Source: Helicobacter rappini
Lineage (GTDB): Bacteria; Campylobacterota; Campylobacteria; Campylobacterales; Helicobacteraceae
Assembly: GCF_900198625.1 (NCBI RefSeq)
Contig: NZ_FZPK01000046.1
Coordinates: 21,619 to 60,924 of the forward strand
Length of the DNA: 39,306 nt
Direction: 5' to 3'
Part shown: positions 1-7,616 of the stretch, piece by piece
Layout: each line of letters starts with the position of its first letter
Position numbering within the stretch: the first letter of the stretch is position 1
The notes under the pieces: model-generated
The model's database searches: none
Told to the model about the DNA's origin: nothing
The model's input: only the letters and a program-made list of their open reading frames with translations
Translations under genes and position numbers: made by a program

Positions 1-866
1 AAGCAATACAGAATCTAGAACCCACACAAAACACACCACAAAATCCTATACCTAACCAAGCAACACAGAATCTAAACTCACTTCTTGCTAAAGATTCCCT
101 ACTTTTCCAACCTATTGACACACTCACACAAGAACTCTTTAATACAAACTCTTGCCCTTATTTACCAAAACTCTATGGAATCTATAAAAGTGTAGATGAG
201 ATTGATTTCTCTAAACTACCACAAAGCTTTGTGTTAAAGACAAATCACGATTGTGGTGGTGTAGTCTTAGTAAAAGATAAAGACACTTTTTTAAAAGATT
301 CTAAAAGCTTTAATGAAGCTATGACTAAACTCATAACGCATTTAAACACAAACTTTTACACACTTTATAGAGAATGGCATTACAAAGACATAGAGCCTAG
401 AATCTTTGTGGAGGAGATGCTACTAGAGATAAGTGAAAATGGGGAAGCTAAAGTGCCAGAAAATTATCGTATGTTTTGTTTTGCTGAAAAAATCTTTATA
501 CAAGTAGATGATGCAGACTATGCTCACACGCACAAAAGGTGGTTTTATGATGAGAAATGGACTTTTCAACATTTTAGTTACAATATGCCAACTCTTAGCA
601 ACGATATTGCAAAGCCAAAGATGTTGCACGATATGCAAATAATCGCAAAACACTTGACATCAAGCATTGGGTTTGTGCGTGTGGATTTGTATGCAACAGA
701 TCACAAAGTGATAGTTGGCGAACTAACTTTTACACCTGTTGGTGGCACGGGCAGATTCACACCACAAGAGTGGGATAGAAAGCTTGGAGAGTTGTGGCAA
801 CCAAACCCATGCAAACAATATGAAGCATGTGCAAATAACTTGTTGAGTTGTAGTAAAAGCTTATAA
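1..866 (+). CDS. TupA-like ATP-grasp protein, 5' end outside the window
   Basis: The frame is open from the first bases of the window to TAA at 864-866, so this is the C-terminal ~287 residues; the GTG at 231 is an internal valine, because the frame continues upstream. The visible part starts with an N/Q/P/T-rich stretch, then SFVLKTNHDCGG, REWHYKDIEPRIFVEEML and VRVDLY...VGELTFTPVGG, which are hallmarks of TupA-like ATP-grasp proteins (ATP-binding lysine/glycine loop and acidic metal ligands). Family members are found in polysaccharide clusters and are thought to attach amino acids or similar groups to glycans. A paralogue on the minus strand at the other end of the window shares near-identical DNA over ~130 bp. 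Family assignment is fairly sure; the substrate is unknown. Confidence 0.82.
   Translation, partial: AIQNLEPTQNTPQNPIPNQATQNLNSLLAKDSLLFQPIDTLTQELFNTNSCPYLPKLYGIYKSVDEIDFSKLPQSFVLKTNHDCGGVVLVKDKDTFLKDSKSFNEAMTKLITHLNTNFYTLYREWHYKDIEPRIFVEEMLLEISENGEAKVPENYRMFCFAEKIFIQVDDADYAHTHKRWFYDEKWTFQHFSYNMPTLSNDIAKPKMLHDMQIIAKHLTSSIGFVRVDLYATDHKVIVGELTFTPVGGTGRFTPQEWDRKLGELWQPNPCKQYEACANNLLSCSKSL
288..420 (+). repeat. Inverted homologous segment, left copy
   Basis: This part of the TupA-like gene reads almost the same as the reverse complement of 39170-39306: by eye about a dozen differences in ~130 bp. The shared peptide includes LKDSKSFNEA, HLNTNFYTLYREWHYKDIEP and RIF(V/A)EEMLL. The two copies are inverted and ~38.8 kb apart. 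Confidence 0.85.
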
Positions 867-1004
867 AGAATTAAAAGAAATGAATGTTTTAATAAAACTT
901 GACAAGCTTGTTTTTTGCTAATATTGAGAACACACATACATTAATCAAAATATAAAAGTCTTATTTGGTGGGGTTTTGTGGTTGCTGGTGTGTATGGTTA
1001 AGTT

Positions 1005-1017
1005 GGGGGGGGGGGGG
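1005..1017 (+). repeat. Poly-G tract (G13)
   Basis: Thirteen consecutive G residues lie between the TupA-like gene and the Na/Pi transporter gene, about 90 bp upstream of the transporter's -10 element. The only frame through it is a tiny ATG-initiated one (994-1020, nine codons with the stop), so it does not switch a long ORF. Tracts of this length are typical slippage sites in Helicobacter. Confidence 0.85.
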
Positions 1018-1108
1018 TAAGATCAAGATAGATAAAAATAACAAACCTTAGAATCTAAACACAACGCAAACTTATAAAAAATTCAAGCAATAATTACAAA
1101 AAATTCGA

Positions 1109-1114
1109 TATAAT
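1109..1114 (+). promoter_or_regulatory. -10 element for the Na/Pi cotransporter gene
   Basis: A perfect TATAAT lies 22 bp before the ATG at 1137. No clear -35 is visible, as is usual for sigma-80 promoters of Helicobacter. Confidence 0.55.
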
Positions 1115-1136
1115 GACAACTTTATGACTATGTGTA

Positions 1137-2948
1137 ATGTTAAATTATGGTGGTGTGGCTATGTTGGCTAGGTTTCAATCTTTAATACGACAATATTCTA
1201 TAACTATAATGGTGATTATTGTAATCTATGCGTTGTCAGTGAATGAGCAGCTTGGGAAATTATGTGCTGGGGTTGCTATTTTGCTTTTTGGTATGCTTTT
1301 TCTAGGCGATGGGTTTAAGGCATTTTCTGGTGGATTTTTGGAAAAAACACTTACAAATTCCACAAAGACATCACTTCGTAGCGTAATATTTGGCACGATT
1401 GTTACCACGCTTATGCAGTCATCAAGCCTTGTTTCAGTTTTATCTATCTCATTTGTGAGTGCCTCTCTAATCACTTTGGTGCAGGGTATTGGCGTGATGT
1501 TTGGGGCAAATCTTGGCAATACGACTGGTTCATGGCTTATCGCTGGGGCATCTTCGATCAGCATTTCATCACTTGCCCTGCCGCTTATTGTTGGTGGTTT
1601 GCTTTTTAGTTTTCAGGGGAATTTACTTTATAAAGGTGTAGGCAAGATTCTAGCGGGGCTTGGCTTCTTTTTCTTGGGCGTGTTTTATATTAAGGCTGGT
1701 TTTGAGGGCTTTAAAGATGTTATGGACTTATCTCAATATGAGCTTGAAGGCTATAAGGCAGTGCTTGGCTTCCTTTTTATCGGCGCATTGATTACTTCTA
1801 TTATCCAAAGCTCACATGCTACACTTGCGATCATTATTACCGCATATTTTGAGCAGCAGATAGGTTATGAGCAGGCTTTAGCTGCGGTGCTTGGCACAAG
1901 TGTTGGCGGGGTGGTAACTGCTCTTGTAGCTTCACTTAGCACAAATATTGAGGGGAGAAGATTAGCGGTTGCAAATTGTATTTTTAACTTTACAACCGTG
2001 TTTATTGTGGCAGTGTTTTTTAACTACTTTGTGATGATAAATGATGCGATTTCTAATGCTATTGGTTTGGGGCAAGATTCTATTCTTAGACTTGCCGTAT
2101 TTCATACACTTTTTAACCTTTTTGGTGTGATATTGCTTATCGCATTTATACCAAAGATTGCTAACTTTCTCACTAAAACTTTAAAAGGACACAATACAGG
2201 TGAAAGTGTGCCTTTATTTATCAATGATAGCATATTGCCATATAAAGATACTGCGCTTGAAGCACTTGACAATGAAGTCAAGCATCTCTATGATAATGCT
2301 TTTGCGATTATTTCTCATACGATAGGATTCTCTAGAGCAGACATTCGCTCTACAAAAGAGTTTGATGAGATAAAAAACAATAAAGACTGGTTTAAGCAAA
2401 CCTTTAATGTTACTGAGCTTTATAATACGCAAATTAAAGTATTGTTTAATGCGATTATGGACTTTTCCACAAAGTTACAAACTTTTGCAAATGAAACGCA
2501 ATATGTTGAACGCATTGTAGCATTACAGATTGCCTCAAGGAAAATCGCAGAAGCAACCAAAAATATCGGTTTATTACAAGCAAACATGAAAAAACATGCA
2601 ACAGGCAATAACCCCGCATTGCAAAAAGAATATGATGATATGCGTTTGGAGTTAGGACAGCTTTTGCGTATGATTGAAGAGATTAAACACGCACCAAAAG
2701 AAAGTCTGGAAGCTCTAAAAGATGACCTTAAAAAACAAAAGAAGTTTTTTAAACAACAGGATAAAGACGCCTTTAATGTCGTAGAAAAACTGATACAAGA
2801 AAATGCGATTAACGCGGCTAATGGCACTTCGCTTTTGAATGATTTATCATTTATTCACAATGTAGCAAAAGAACTCATTAGTGCGGCAAATCATATCTAT
2901 GGCATGTCAAATATCAAGGCAGTTGGCAAAGCAAATATGCAGGATTAG
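1137..2948 (+). CDS. Na/Pi cotransporter family protein (NptA/YjbB type) with PhoU-like C-terminus
   Basis: 603 residues. Two inverted Na/Pi-cotransporter repeats are visible, each with its QSS signature: TLMQSSSLVS near residues 92-100 and SIIQSSHATL near 221-230. They are embedded in glycine-rich membrane helices between residues ~22 and 350. Residues ~370-600 are hydrophilic and helical, the PhoU-like cytoplasmic domain common in bacterial members. The family moves phosphate with sodium across the inner membrane, often outward in bacteria. The start is not certain: ATG 1137 has no good ribosome binding site, and ATG 1161 would give a protein eight residues shorter. Monocistronic, with a terminator-like hairpin just after the stop. 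Confidence 0.88.
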   Translation: MLNYGGVAMLARFQSLIRQYSITIMVIIVIYALSVNEQLGKLCAGVAILLFGMLFLGDGFKAFSGGFLEKTLTNSTKTSLRSVIFGTIVTTLMQSSSLVSVLSISFVSASLITLVQGIGVMFGANLGNTTGSWLIAGASSISISSLALPLIVGGLLFSFQGNLLYKGVGKILAGLGFFFLGVFYIKAGFEGFKDVMDLSQYELEGYKAVLGFLFIGALITSIIQSSHATLAIIITAYFEQQIGYEQALAAVLGTSVGGVVTALVASLSTNIEGRRLAVANCIFNFTTVFIVAVFFNYFVMINDAISNAIGLGQDSILRLAVFHTLFNLFGVILLIAFIPKIANFLTKTLKGHNTGESVPLFINDSILPYKDTALEALDNEVKHLYDNAFAIISHTIGFSRADIRSTKEFDEIKNNKDWFKQTFNVTELYNTQIKVLFNAIMDFSTKLQTFANETQYVERIVALQIASRKIAEATKNIGLLQANMKKHATGNNPALQKEYDDMRLELGQLLRMIEEIKHAPKESLEALKDDLKKQKKFFKQQDKDAFNVVEKLIQENAINAANGTSLLNDLSFIHNVAKELISAANHIYGMSNIKAVGKANMQD

Positions 2949-2953
2949 GGGCT

Positions 2954-2983
2954 AATAAGTGTTGCTTTAGACGCTTATTTTTT
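2954..2983 (+). terminator. Intrinsic terminator after the Na/Pi cotransporter gene
   Basis: AATAAGTG pairs with CGCTTATT (one G-T wobble) around a 10-nt loop and runs into six T residues, starting 6 bp after the stop codon. Confidence 0.7.
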
Positions 2984-3413
2984 GCAGATTCTCTAGTTTG
3001 ATTTATCACTATGGTTTCTTACACTTAATTCCATGTTTTGCTATCTTTTTGCAATTTTGCTTTATTGTTTTATATTGATAGCAATCCTAGAGATTGAGCT
3101 TTATATATTTAACCTAAGCTTATACAAAATAATACAGGACCAGATCTTAAAATTAGAGTTAGTCTTAATTGAAAACTAATAAAATCTTATGAATATCCAA
3201 TATAATGAGAGAAAATATATTGCAATTTATTTATGGCAAATAAATGATATTGAGAAAATATGGGTAAAAAATAGAATCTACAACGGGGCATACATGCTTC
3301 ATTAATCAATATAATTTTTAGTTATAATGCTTGAAGCGTTTTTTGGATAGATTACTCACAGATTCACATAAGCAAAAATATGTTTTATATGTTGCAACAA
3401 ATAAGGAAATAAT
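2984..3413. other. Intergenic region upstream of the TonB-dependent receptor
   Basis: No credible ORF. It holds a perfect 7-bp inverted repeat (ATTTATT/AATAAAT, 7-bp spacer) at 3225-3245, a possible operator, and TATAAT at 3323-3328, which would leave a leader of about 80 nt before the receptor start. AAGGAA before ATG 3414 is the ribosome binding site. I see no clear Fur or NikR box. Confidence 0.4.
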
Positions 3414-5516
3414 ATGACAAGAATTATATGTGCTTTACCAATGATATTTTGCATTGGCTATGCACAAACTAGCACAATAGATTCTGATACTGAAGCATTA
3501 AACATACAAAATAATAACGAAACACAAAATACCGCACAGAATAACAGCACGATACACAATCTCTCACAAGACACACACAATAATAAAACAACACAAAGCA
3601 TACAAAAAAGGGCGAGTTTATCTCCTGTTGTGGTTGTATCGCAATGGAAAAAGGATAGTCTAAATTCGCCTTTAAGCATTGAGTTATATGGCAAAGATAC
3701 AATGCTTCATAATGGCGATATAGCAAAGTCTATGCTATCTATCCCCGGGTTTTCTATGACTAGAAAAGGTGGCGGGGGCAGTGAGATATTTTTCCGCTCA
3801 CAAGGGGCTTCAAGACTTCCTATCTTTTTAAATGGCGGTAGCTTAAATGGTGCATGTGGTGGCAGAATGGATACGACAATCACCTATACTTTTCCAGAGA
3901 ATTATAATAGAATCAGTATCTATAAAGGACCACAAGATGTGCGATATGGGGCGTTAGTTGCTGGTGGAGTGCTATTTGAGAGAGATATAACAAGGCTAAA
4001 AAATCCAAGCTTTCATGCGGAAGCAAGTGGGCTTTATGGGAGTTTCAATCGCCTTGATATAAACGCAAATGCCCTTATAGGTAATAAATATGGCTCACTT
4101 CAAGCCATACTCTCGCATTATTCTGCTGATGATTATAAAGCAGGGGGTAATAAAAGCGTGCATTCAGCATATAATAGGGAATCTATTAGTCTAATCGGCA
4201 CGATAACACCCACAGAAAATGCGGCAATAGAGCTTGATATAGATATGGGCAGGGGCTTTGCATCGTATGCAGATAGGGGCATGGATGCTCGCACTTTTGA
4301 TAGAATGTCTTATAATCTCAAGTATCAGCAACACTTCAATGAGACCTTTGATTTGCTTGATATACGCGCTTGGTATAATGAAATAGATCATATTATGGAT
4401 AATTTCTCTCATCGATCTACTAATGGAGTGTATAAACTAAGCAATCCAAAAAGGACAAATATCGGCGGTAGAATTGAGAGTAAATTCTATATTAATGATA
4501 TGTTTGAGTTATATATTGGCTCAAGTTACAACAACGATTCTCATGTTATAAGAATGTCTGGGAATACAAATAGTGAAAATGAAGCAAATGCTACGCTAAA
4601 TACGCCTTATAAAGCAAACTTTCTTTTTGAAAATGCGGGAGTTTTCACACAAGGGGCGTATTTACCAGATTCTAGCTTTGCTATTTTCTTTGGTGCTAGA
4701 TATGATTATGTATCAACCCTGCAGCATGACACAAAGACAAGACTGCATAATAATCTTTTCAGTGCGTTTAGTCGCTATGAGCAGTATTTGGGGAATGCTA
4801 CAATGTATGCAGGACTTGGTGTAGCACAGAGAGCACCAGACTTTTGGGAGAGAAGTAAAAGTGGCGGTATGAATCTAACCGCTGAAACAAACACGCAAGT
4901 TGATATGGGGATAGTCTATAAAGATACAAACTATAATGGAAAAGCAAGTATATTTGCTTCATATATGCCTGATTATATTGCCCTGTATTATGGGACTAGC
5001 ACGAGTGTGTTTAATACAAATGCTATGCTTTTTGGAGGTGAGATTGAGGGGGAGTATGTCTTTTTAGATTCTATCCATCTTTATGGTTCTCTAGCTTATA
5101 CTTACGGACAGAATCTTACTTCATATTATGGCATAGATTCTGTATTAAAAGCTGGGGCAGCCTTACCACAGATTGCACCATTGCAGGGGCAATTCTCCCT
5201 TTTTTATGATAGTAATAATTGGTTGTTGAGATTTGATGTGCTATTTAATGCAGCACAATATCGCTATGCGCTAAATTTTGGAAATGTAGTTGGCAAGGAT
5301 TTTGGAGAAAGTAAAGCCTTTGCTACACTCAATCTTTATGGTGGCTATACTTTTAAAAATGTAACCCTACTTGCAGGTATAGATAATATCACAGATACAC
5401 TCTATGCCTATCATCTCTCAAAATATGGGAGTGAAGCTAGTCTTGGTGTAGCACCTATGAATAGAGTCTATGAGCCGGGCAGAAGCATTTGGGCAAAGCT
5501 AAGGGTGAGATTGTGA
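3414..5516 (+). CDS. TonB-dependent copper receptor, OprC/NosA type
   Basis: 700 residues: signal peptide (about 1-18, ending GYAQ), an N/Q/T-rich linker to ~65, a plug domain (about 70-190, with KGPQDVRYGA) and a 22-strand-type barrel ending in the terminal motif WAKLRVRL. Residues 148-152 read CGGRM and residues 326-328 read HIM. These match the CxxxM and HxM copper-site motifs described for Pseudomonas OprC, at nearly the same positions as I recall them. The likely role is uptake of copper across the outer membrane, powered by TonB/ExbBD, which are not in this window. The gene stands alone after a 465-bp gap. The family is clear; the ligand is inferred from the motifs. Confidence 0.87.
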   Translation: MTRIICALPMIFCIGYAQTSTIDSDTEALNIQNNNETQNTAQNNSTIHNLSQDTHNNKTTQSIQKRASLSPVVVVSQWKKDSLNSPLSIELYGKDTMLHNGDIAKSMLSIPGFSMTRKGGGGSEIFFRSQGASRLPIFLNGGSLNGACGGRMDTTITYTFPENYNRISIYKGPQDVRYGALVAGGVLFERDITRLKNPSFHAEASGLYGSFNRLDINANALIGNKYGSLQAILSHYSADDYKAGGNKSVHSAYNRESISLIGTITPTENAAIELDIDMGRGFASYADRGMDARTFDRMSYNLKYQQHFNETFDLLDIRAWYNEIDHIMDNFSHRSTNGVYKLSNPKRTNIGGRIESKFYINDMFELYIGSSYNNDSHVIRMSGNTNSENEANATLNTPYKANFLFENAGVFTQGAYLPDSSFAIFFGARYDYVSTLQHDTKTRLHNNLFSAFSRYEQYLGNATMYAGLGVAQRAPDFWERSKSGGMNLTAETNTQVDMGIVYKDTNYNGKASIFASYMPDYIALYYGTSTSVFNTNAMLFGGEIEGEYVFLDSIHLYGSLAYTYGQNLTSYYGIDSVLKAGAALPQIAPLQGQFSLFYDSNNWLLRFDVLFNAAQYRYALNFGNVVGKDFGESKAFATLNLYGGYTFKNVTLLAGIDNITDTLYAYHLSKYGSEASLGVAPMNRVYEPGRSIWAKLRVRL

Positions 5517-5804
5517 AATCAAACTAGGATATTGGATTTACCCATTACAAATTCATCGTAATTGATAGTATTCAAGTTGTATCCTAGACCTTTAAACTAG
5601 CACAAATTGCTGATTTGTTAGCCATTATCATGCGTGACAGAATGAATGATAGCAGCATAAAAGTCATCTCATACCATGTAACTCAAAATAAAAAGTTATC
5701 ACAACATCTAATGCTATATTTTGTCATTTTATTTTTCTTTTCTACTTAATTTGTTATGCAGAAATTGTAAATATGATTAAGTTATTTGGGCTTCTTATTT
5801 ACCC
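5517..5804. other. Intergenic region between the copper receptor and the peptide cassette
   Basis: No credible gene. CTAGGATA (5524-5531) and TATCCTAG (5580-5587) form a perfect but widely spaced 8-bp inverted repeat just after the receptor stop. From 5750 the sequence is a close copy of 7498 onward, the left edge of a direct repeat. Confidence 0.4.
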
Positions 5805-5832
5805 TTGACTTGTTTTTTTTTTTTTGTAGAAT
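5805..5832 (+). promoter_or_regulatory. T-tract promoter P1 (spacer 16 bp)
   Basis: TTGACT (5805-5810) and TAGAAT (5827-5832) are a good -35/-10 pair. The 16-bp spacer is mostly a run of 13 T (5813-5825). Slippage in the run changes the spacer length directly. The first terB-like gene starts about 48 bp downstream. Confidence 0.7.
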
Positions 5833-5880
5833 GCAATCCCACAAGACTTGTTCTTGATAGATTATTTTAGGAGTTTTTGT

Positions 5881-6303
5881 ATGTTTTTGAATCTACTTGA
5901 AAAAGATGAAAAAGTGGCGTTTTTAGAGATAGCACACCATCTTGCATGGAGCAATAATGACTTTTCTGATACGCAAAAAGCAGTGATTGCGACTTATTGC
6001 TTAGAAATGCAGATTGATGATATTAGCTATGATAAGAATTGTGAAGATAGCTTTAGTCTTGCAAAAACACTTGCAAAAGTAACAAAACCGCAAAGCCAAC
6101 GCATTATGTTGCTAGAGGCTATGGCATTGGTATTTGCAGAGCATGTTGTGCATGTGGATAATATCCACCCAGAAGAAAAAAGAGTGATTGATGAGATGAT
6201 AAAAGCCTTTAATCTTACAAAAAATCACGCATTAATCTATAGCGAATGGACTAAGGCTGTGTTATCTCTCACTACGCAAGGCAGGGCGTTAATCGCTCTA
6301 TAA
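5881..6303 (+). CDS. TerB-like protein, copy 1
   Basis: 140 residues. The protein is all-helical in character with acidic clusters (LEKDEKVAFLEIAHHLAWSN, LEAMALVFAEHV, HPEEKRVIDEM), like the TerB/tellurite-resistance domain, which is small, helical and metal-binding. I chose ATG 5881 because AGGAG lies just upstream and the paralogue starts at the equivalent codon; an in-frame ATG at 5848 would add eleven unmatched residues. It is the first gene after promoter P1 and is followed 9 bp later by the YkgJ-like gene. It is nearly identical to the second copy, especially at its 3' end. TerB proteins are linked to membrane-associated stress responses; the role here is unknown. Confidence 0.72.
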   Translation: MFLNLLEKDEKVAFLEIAHHLAWSNNDFSDTQKAVIATYCLEMQIDDISYDKNCEDSFSLAKTLAKVTKPQSQRIMLLEAMALVFAEHVVHVDNIHPEEKRVIDEMIKAFNLTKNHALIYSEWTKAVLSLTTQGRALIAL

Positions 6304-6312
6304 GGTTATACT

Positions 6313-6609
6313 ATGAAAGAGATTCATAATACAGGTTTTCCATGCACTAGTTGTGGTGCGTGTTGTAAAAATATAGCTGGTATCAAGGAGTTGGAATCTT
6401 TTGACTTGGGTAATGGTGTATGCAGGTTTTTAGATTCTAATAATATGTGCAGTATTTATGATTCTCGTCCTAGTATTTGCAGGGTGGATATAATGTTTGA
6501 AAAAGTGTATTTCAAGCATTATAGTAAGGAAGAGTTTTATAGGTTAAACATAGAAGCTTGTAAAACTTTGCAGGAAAAAGAGTCGGTAAAAGATGAGTTA
6601 AGATTGTAG
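6313..6609 (+). CDS. YkgJ-family cysteine cluster protein, copy 1
   Basis: 98 residues with eight cysteines: the CxxCxxCC cluster at C11, C14, C17 and C18, then C37, C46, C56 and C83. RPSICR follows the family pattern CxxY...RPxxCR. The family (PF03692) is predicted to chelate zinc or an iron-sulfur cluster. All eight cysteines are kept in the second copy although the rest of the sequence has diverged more than in the TerB pair. It lies 9 bp after the TerB-like gene and 48 bp before the first tiny peptide gene. No experimental function is known to me. Confidence 0.8.
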   Translation: MKEIHNTGFPCTSCGACCKNIAGIKELESFDLGNGVCRFLDSNNMCSIYDSRPSICRVDIMFEKVYFKHYSKEEFYRLNIEACKTLQEKESVKDELRL

Positions 6610-6657
6610 AAATTTTGATTTATTTTTTACTAAGTTGTGTTTAAGAAAGGATAAATT

Positions 6658-6738
6658 ATGGCATTACCATTATTAGCTGCTGCGGCTGCTACAACGATAA
6701 AGATTGGAATTGACATAATGATAAAAAAAGGTCGATAG
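6658..6738 (+). CDS. MALP mini-peptide A (26 aa)
   Basis: A 26-codon ORF with AAAGGA 7 bp before ATG. The product begins MALPLLAAAAATTIK and ends MIKKGR: an alanine/leucine-rich hydrophobic stretch and a basic tail. Three further ORFs downstream share the ATG-GC(A/G)-TTACCA start and the strong ribosome binding site, which argues that it is translated. It may be a membrane-inserting peptide; no known family is recognised. Confidence 0.7.
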   Translation: MALPLLAAAAATTIKIGIDIMIKKGR

Positions 6739-6768
6739 ATTTATCTTTTAACATAAAAAGGAGATGTT

Positions 6769-6849
6769 ATGGCGTTACCAGTAATAGTTGCAGGAATAAT
6801 TGCAAGTAAAGTGGCACAGATTGGCGTTGAAGCATTATTGAAAAAATAA
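6769..6849 (+). CDS. MALP mini-peptide B (26 aa)
   Basis: AAAAGGAG lies just before ATG. The product begins MALPVIVAGIIASKV and ends ALLKK: hydrophobic with a basic C-terminus. It starts 30 bp after peptide A stops. Same start motif and layout as A, C and D; sequence after MALP is divergent, as expected for a real but fast-evolving peptide family. Confidence 0.7.
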   Translation: MALPVIVAGIIASKVAQIGVEALLKK

Positions 6850-6896
6850 TGTTTCTTAGTGAAAATTGTTTATGTTTGAATATGAAAGGATAGACT

Positions 6897-6983
6897 ATGG
6901 CATTACCAATGTTGGCTGCAGCAGCCATTTCAATGGTTGTAGGTAAAGCAGCAGAATCTGCAATAGATTCTATTTTGAATTAG
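6897..6983 (+). CDS. MALP mini-peptide C (28 aa)
   Basis: AAAGGA lies 6 bp before ATG. The product begins MALPMLAAAAISMVVGK and ends SAIDSILN. Unlike its neighbours it has an acidic/neutral tail instead of lysines, so the members may not be interchangeable. It is separated from B by 47 bp. Confidence 0.68.
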   Translation: MALPMLAAAAISMVVGKAAESAIDSILN

Positions 6984-7019
6984 GCAATAAGTTTATTAAT
7001 AGTGATATAAGGAGAAAAC

Positions 7020-7115
7020 ATGGCATTACCATTGTTAGTAGCGGCACTTCCTATGGTAGCTGGTGCTGTGGCAGGAGCGGCTGCTCGAAGTGTTACTAAA
7101 AAAGTGCTTAAATAA
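7020..7115 (+). CDS. MALP mini-peptide D (31 aa)
   Basis: AAGGAG lies 6 bp before ATG. The product begins MALPLLVAALPMVAG and ends SVTKKVLK: a hydrophobic Ala/Val/Gly helix followed by a basic amphipathic tail. It is the longest of the four MALP peptides. A possible 15-codon ORF (7160-7207) lies in the gap to the next gene but has a weak ribosome binding site and is not annotated separately. Confidence 0.7.
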   Translation: MALPLLVAALPMVAGAVAGAAARSVTKKVLK

Positions 7116-7221
7116 AAGTATCTTTTATATAGCAAAGCTAAAGGTTTAGGATTTTAGGTATGCAAATGATATTAAATAATATTGTTTGCATTATGATTGG
7201 TTTTTAAGTAAGGAGAATGTT

Positions 7222-7362
7222 ATGGTGGTTGGTTTGACAAAAGGAGAGGGTCCTTGGGGACCATTTGAAACAGATAATCCATTAGTAGAAGGTGCAATAG
7301 CTGGTGCTATAATAATTGGTGCTGCTGGGCTTTGCTGGAGAACTATCACGGGTGGAAAATAA
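7222..7362 (+). CDS. Small hydrophobic peptide E (46 aa)
   Basis: AAGGAG stands 6 bp before ATG. The product lacks MALP. Residues 1-20 are polar with KGEGPWGPFET, and 22-37 form a Gly/Ala/Ile membrane-like segment (GAIAGAIIIGAAG), followed by C38, W39 and R40 and the end TGGK. It resembles glycine-rich bacteriocin-type or holin-type peptides in composition only. The stop codon is immediately followed by the C13 tract. Confidence 0.62.
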   Translation: MVVGLTKGEGPWGPFETDNPLVEGAIAGAIIIGAAGLCWRTITGGK

Positions 7363-7363
7363 T

Positions 7364-7376
7364 CCCCCCCCCCCCC
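7364..7376 (+). repeat. Poly-C tract (C13)
   Basis: Thirteen C residues begin one base after the stop codon of peptide E and about 175 bp before promoter P2. It lies outside any ORF I can support. It is complementary to the G13 tract at 1005-1017. Confidence 0.85.
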
Positions 7377-7552
7377 ATTTATATGTGAAATAAAGCTGGA
7401 ATGCTAGATATTTCACTTGCTACAATCTCATAGCATTTATAAGGTTAATTTCACATTTTTAAACACTAATATAAACGATGCGGTTTTATTAGCCATATTT
7501 GTTATGCAGAAATTGTCAATATGATTAAGTTATTTTAGACTCTTATTTTTGC

Positions 7553-7582
7553 TTGACTTGTTTTTTTTTTTTTTTGTAGAAT
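7553..7582 (+). promoter_or_regulatory. T-tract promoter P2 (spacer 18 bp)
   Basis: TTGACT (7553-7558) and TAGAAT (7577-7582) flank an 18-bp spacer that ends in a run of 15 T (7561-7575). It is the same promoter as P1 but two bases longer, so the copies stand on either side of the usual 17-bp optimum. It drives the second terB-like gene. Confidence 0.7.
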
Positions 7583-7616
7583 GCAAACCTACTATATTTT
7601 ACTTTAAGGGTTTTTT

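Larger units (their letters stand above)
5750..6303 (+). repeat. Direct repeat, copy 1 (promoter plus terB-like gene)
   Basis: From TTTGTTATGCAG at 5750 to the end of the first terB-like gene, the DNA closely matches 7498-8039. The last ~180 bp of the two terB-like genes are almost identical. Recombination between the copies would delete or duplicate the intervening peptide genes. Confidence 0.85.

Noticed and set aside
866-960. Terminator around ACAAGCTTGT and the following T run
   Set aside because: The palindrome is too short to form a hairpin with a loop, and no longer stem could be drawn.
994-1020. Phase-variable ORF through the G13 tract
   Set aside because: None of the three tract lengths opens more than about 20 codons, so frame switching of a gene is not supported.
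6658-7115. MALP mini-ORFs as pieces of one broken gene
   Set aside because: Each has its own strong ribosome binding site, start codon with the same motif and stop codon; they are repeated units, not fragments of one frame.
7160-7207. 15-codon ORF between mini-peptides D and E
   Set aside because: Weak ribosome binding site, no MALP start, not like its neighbours; left as a note only.
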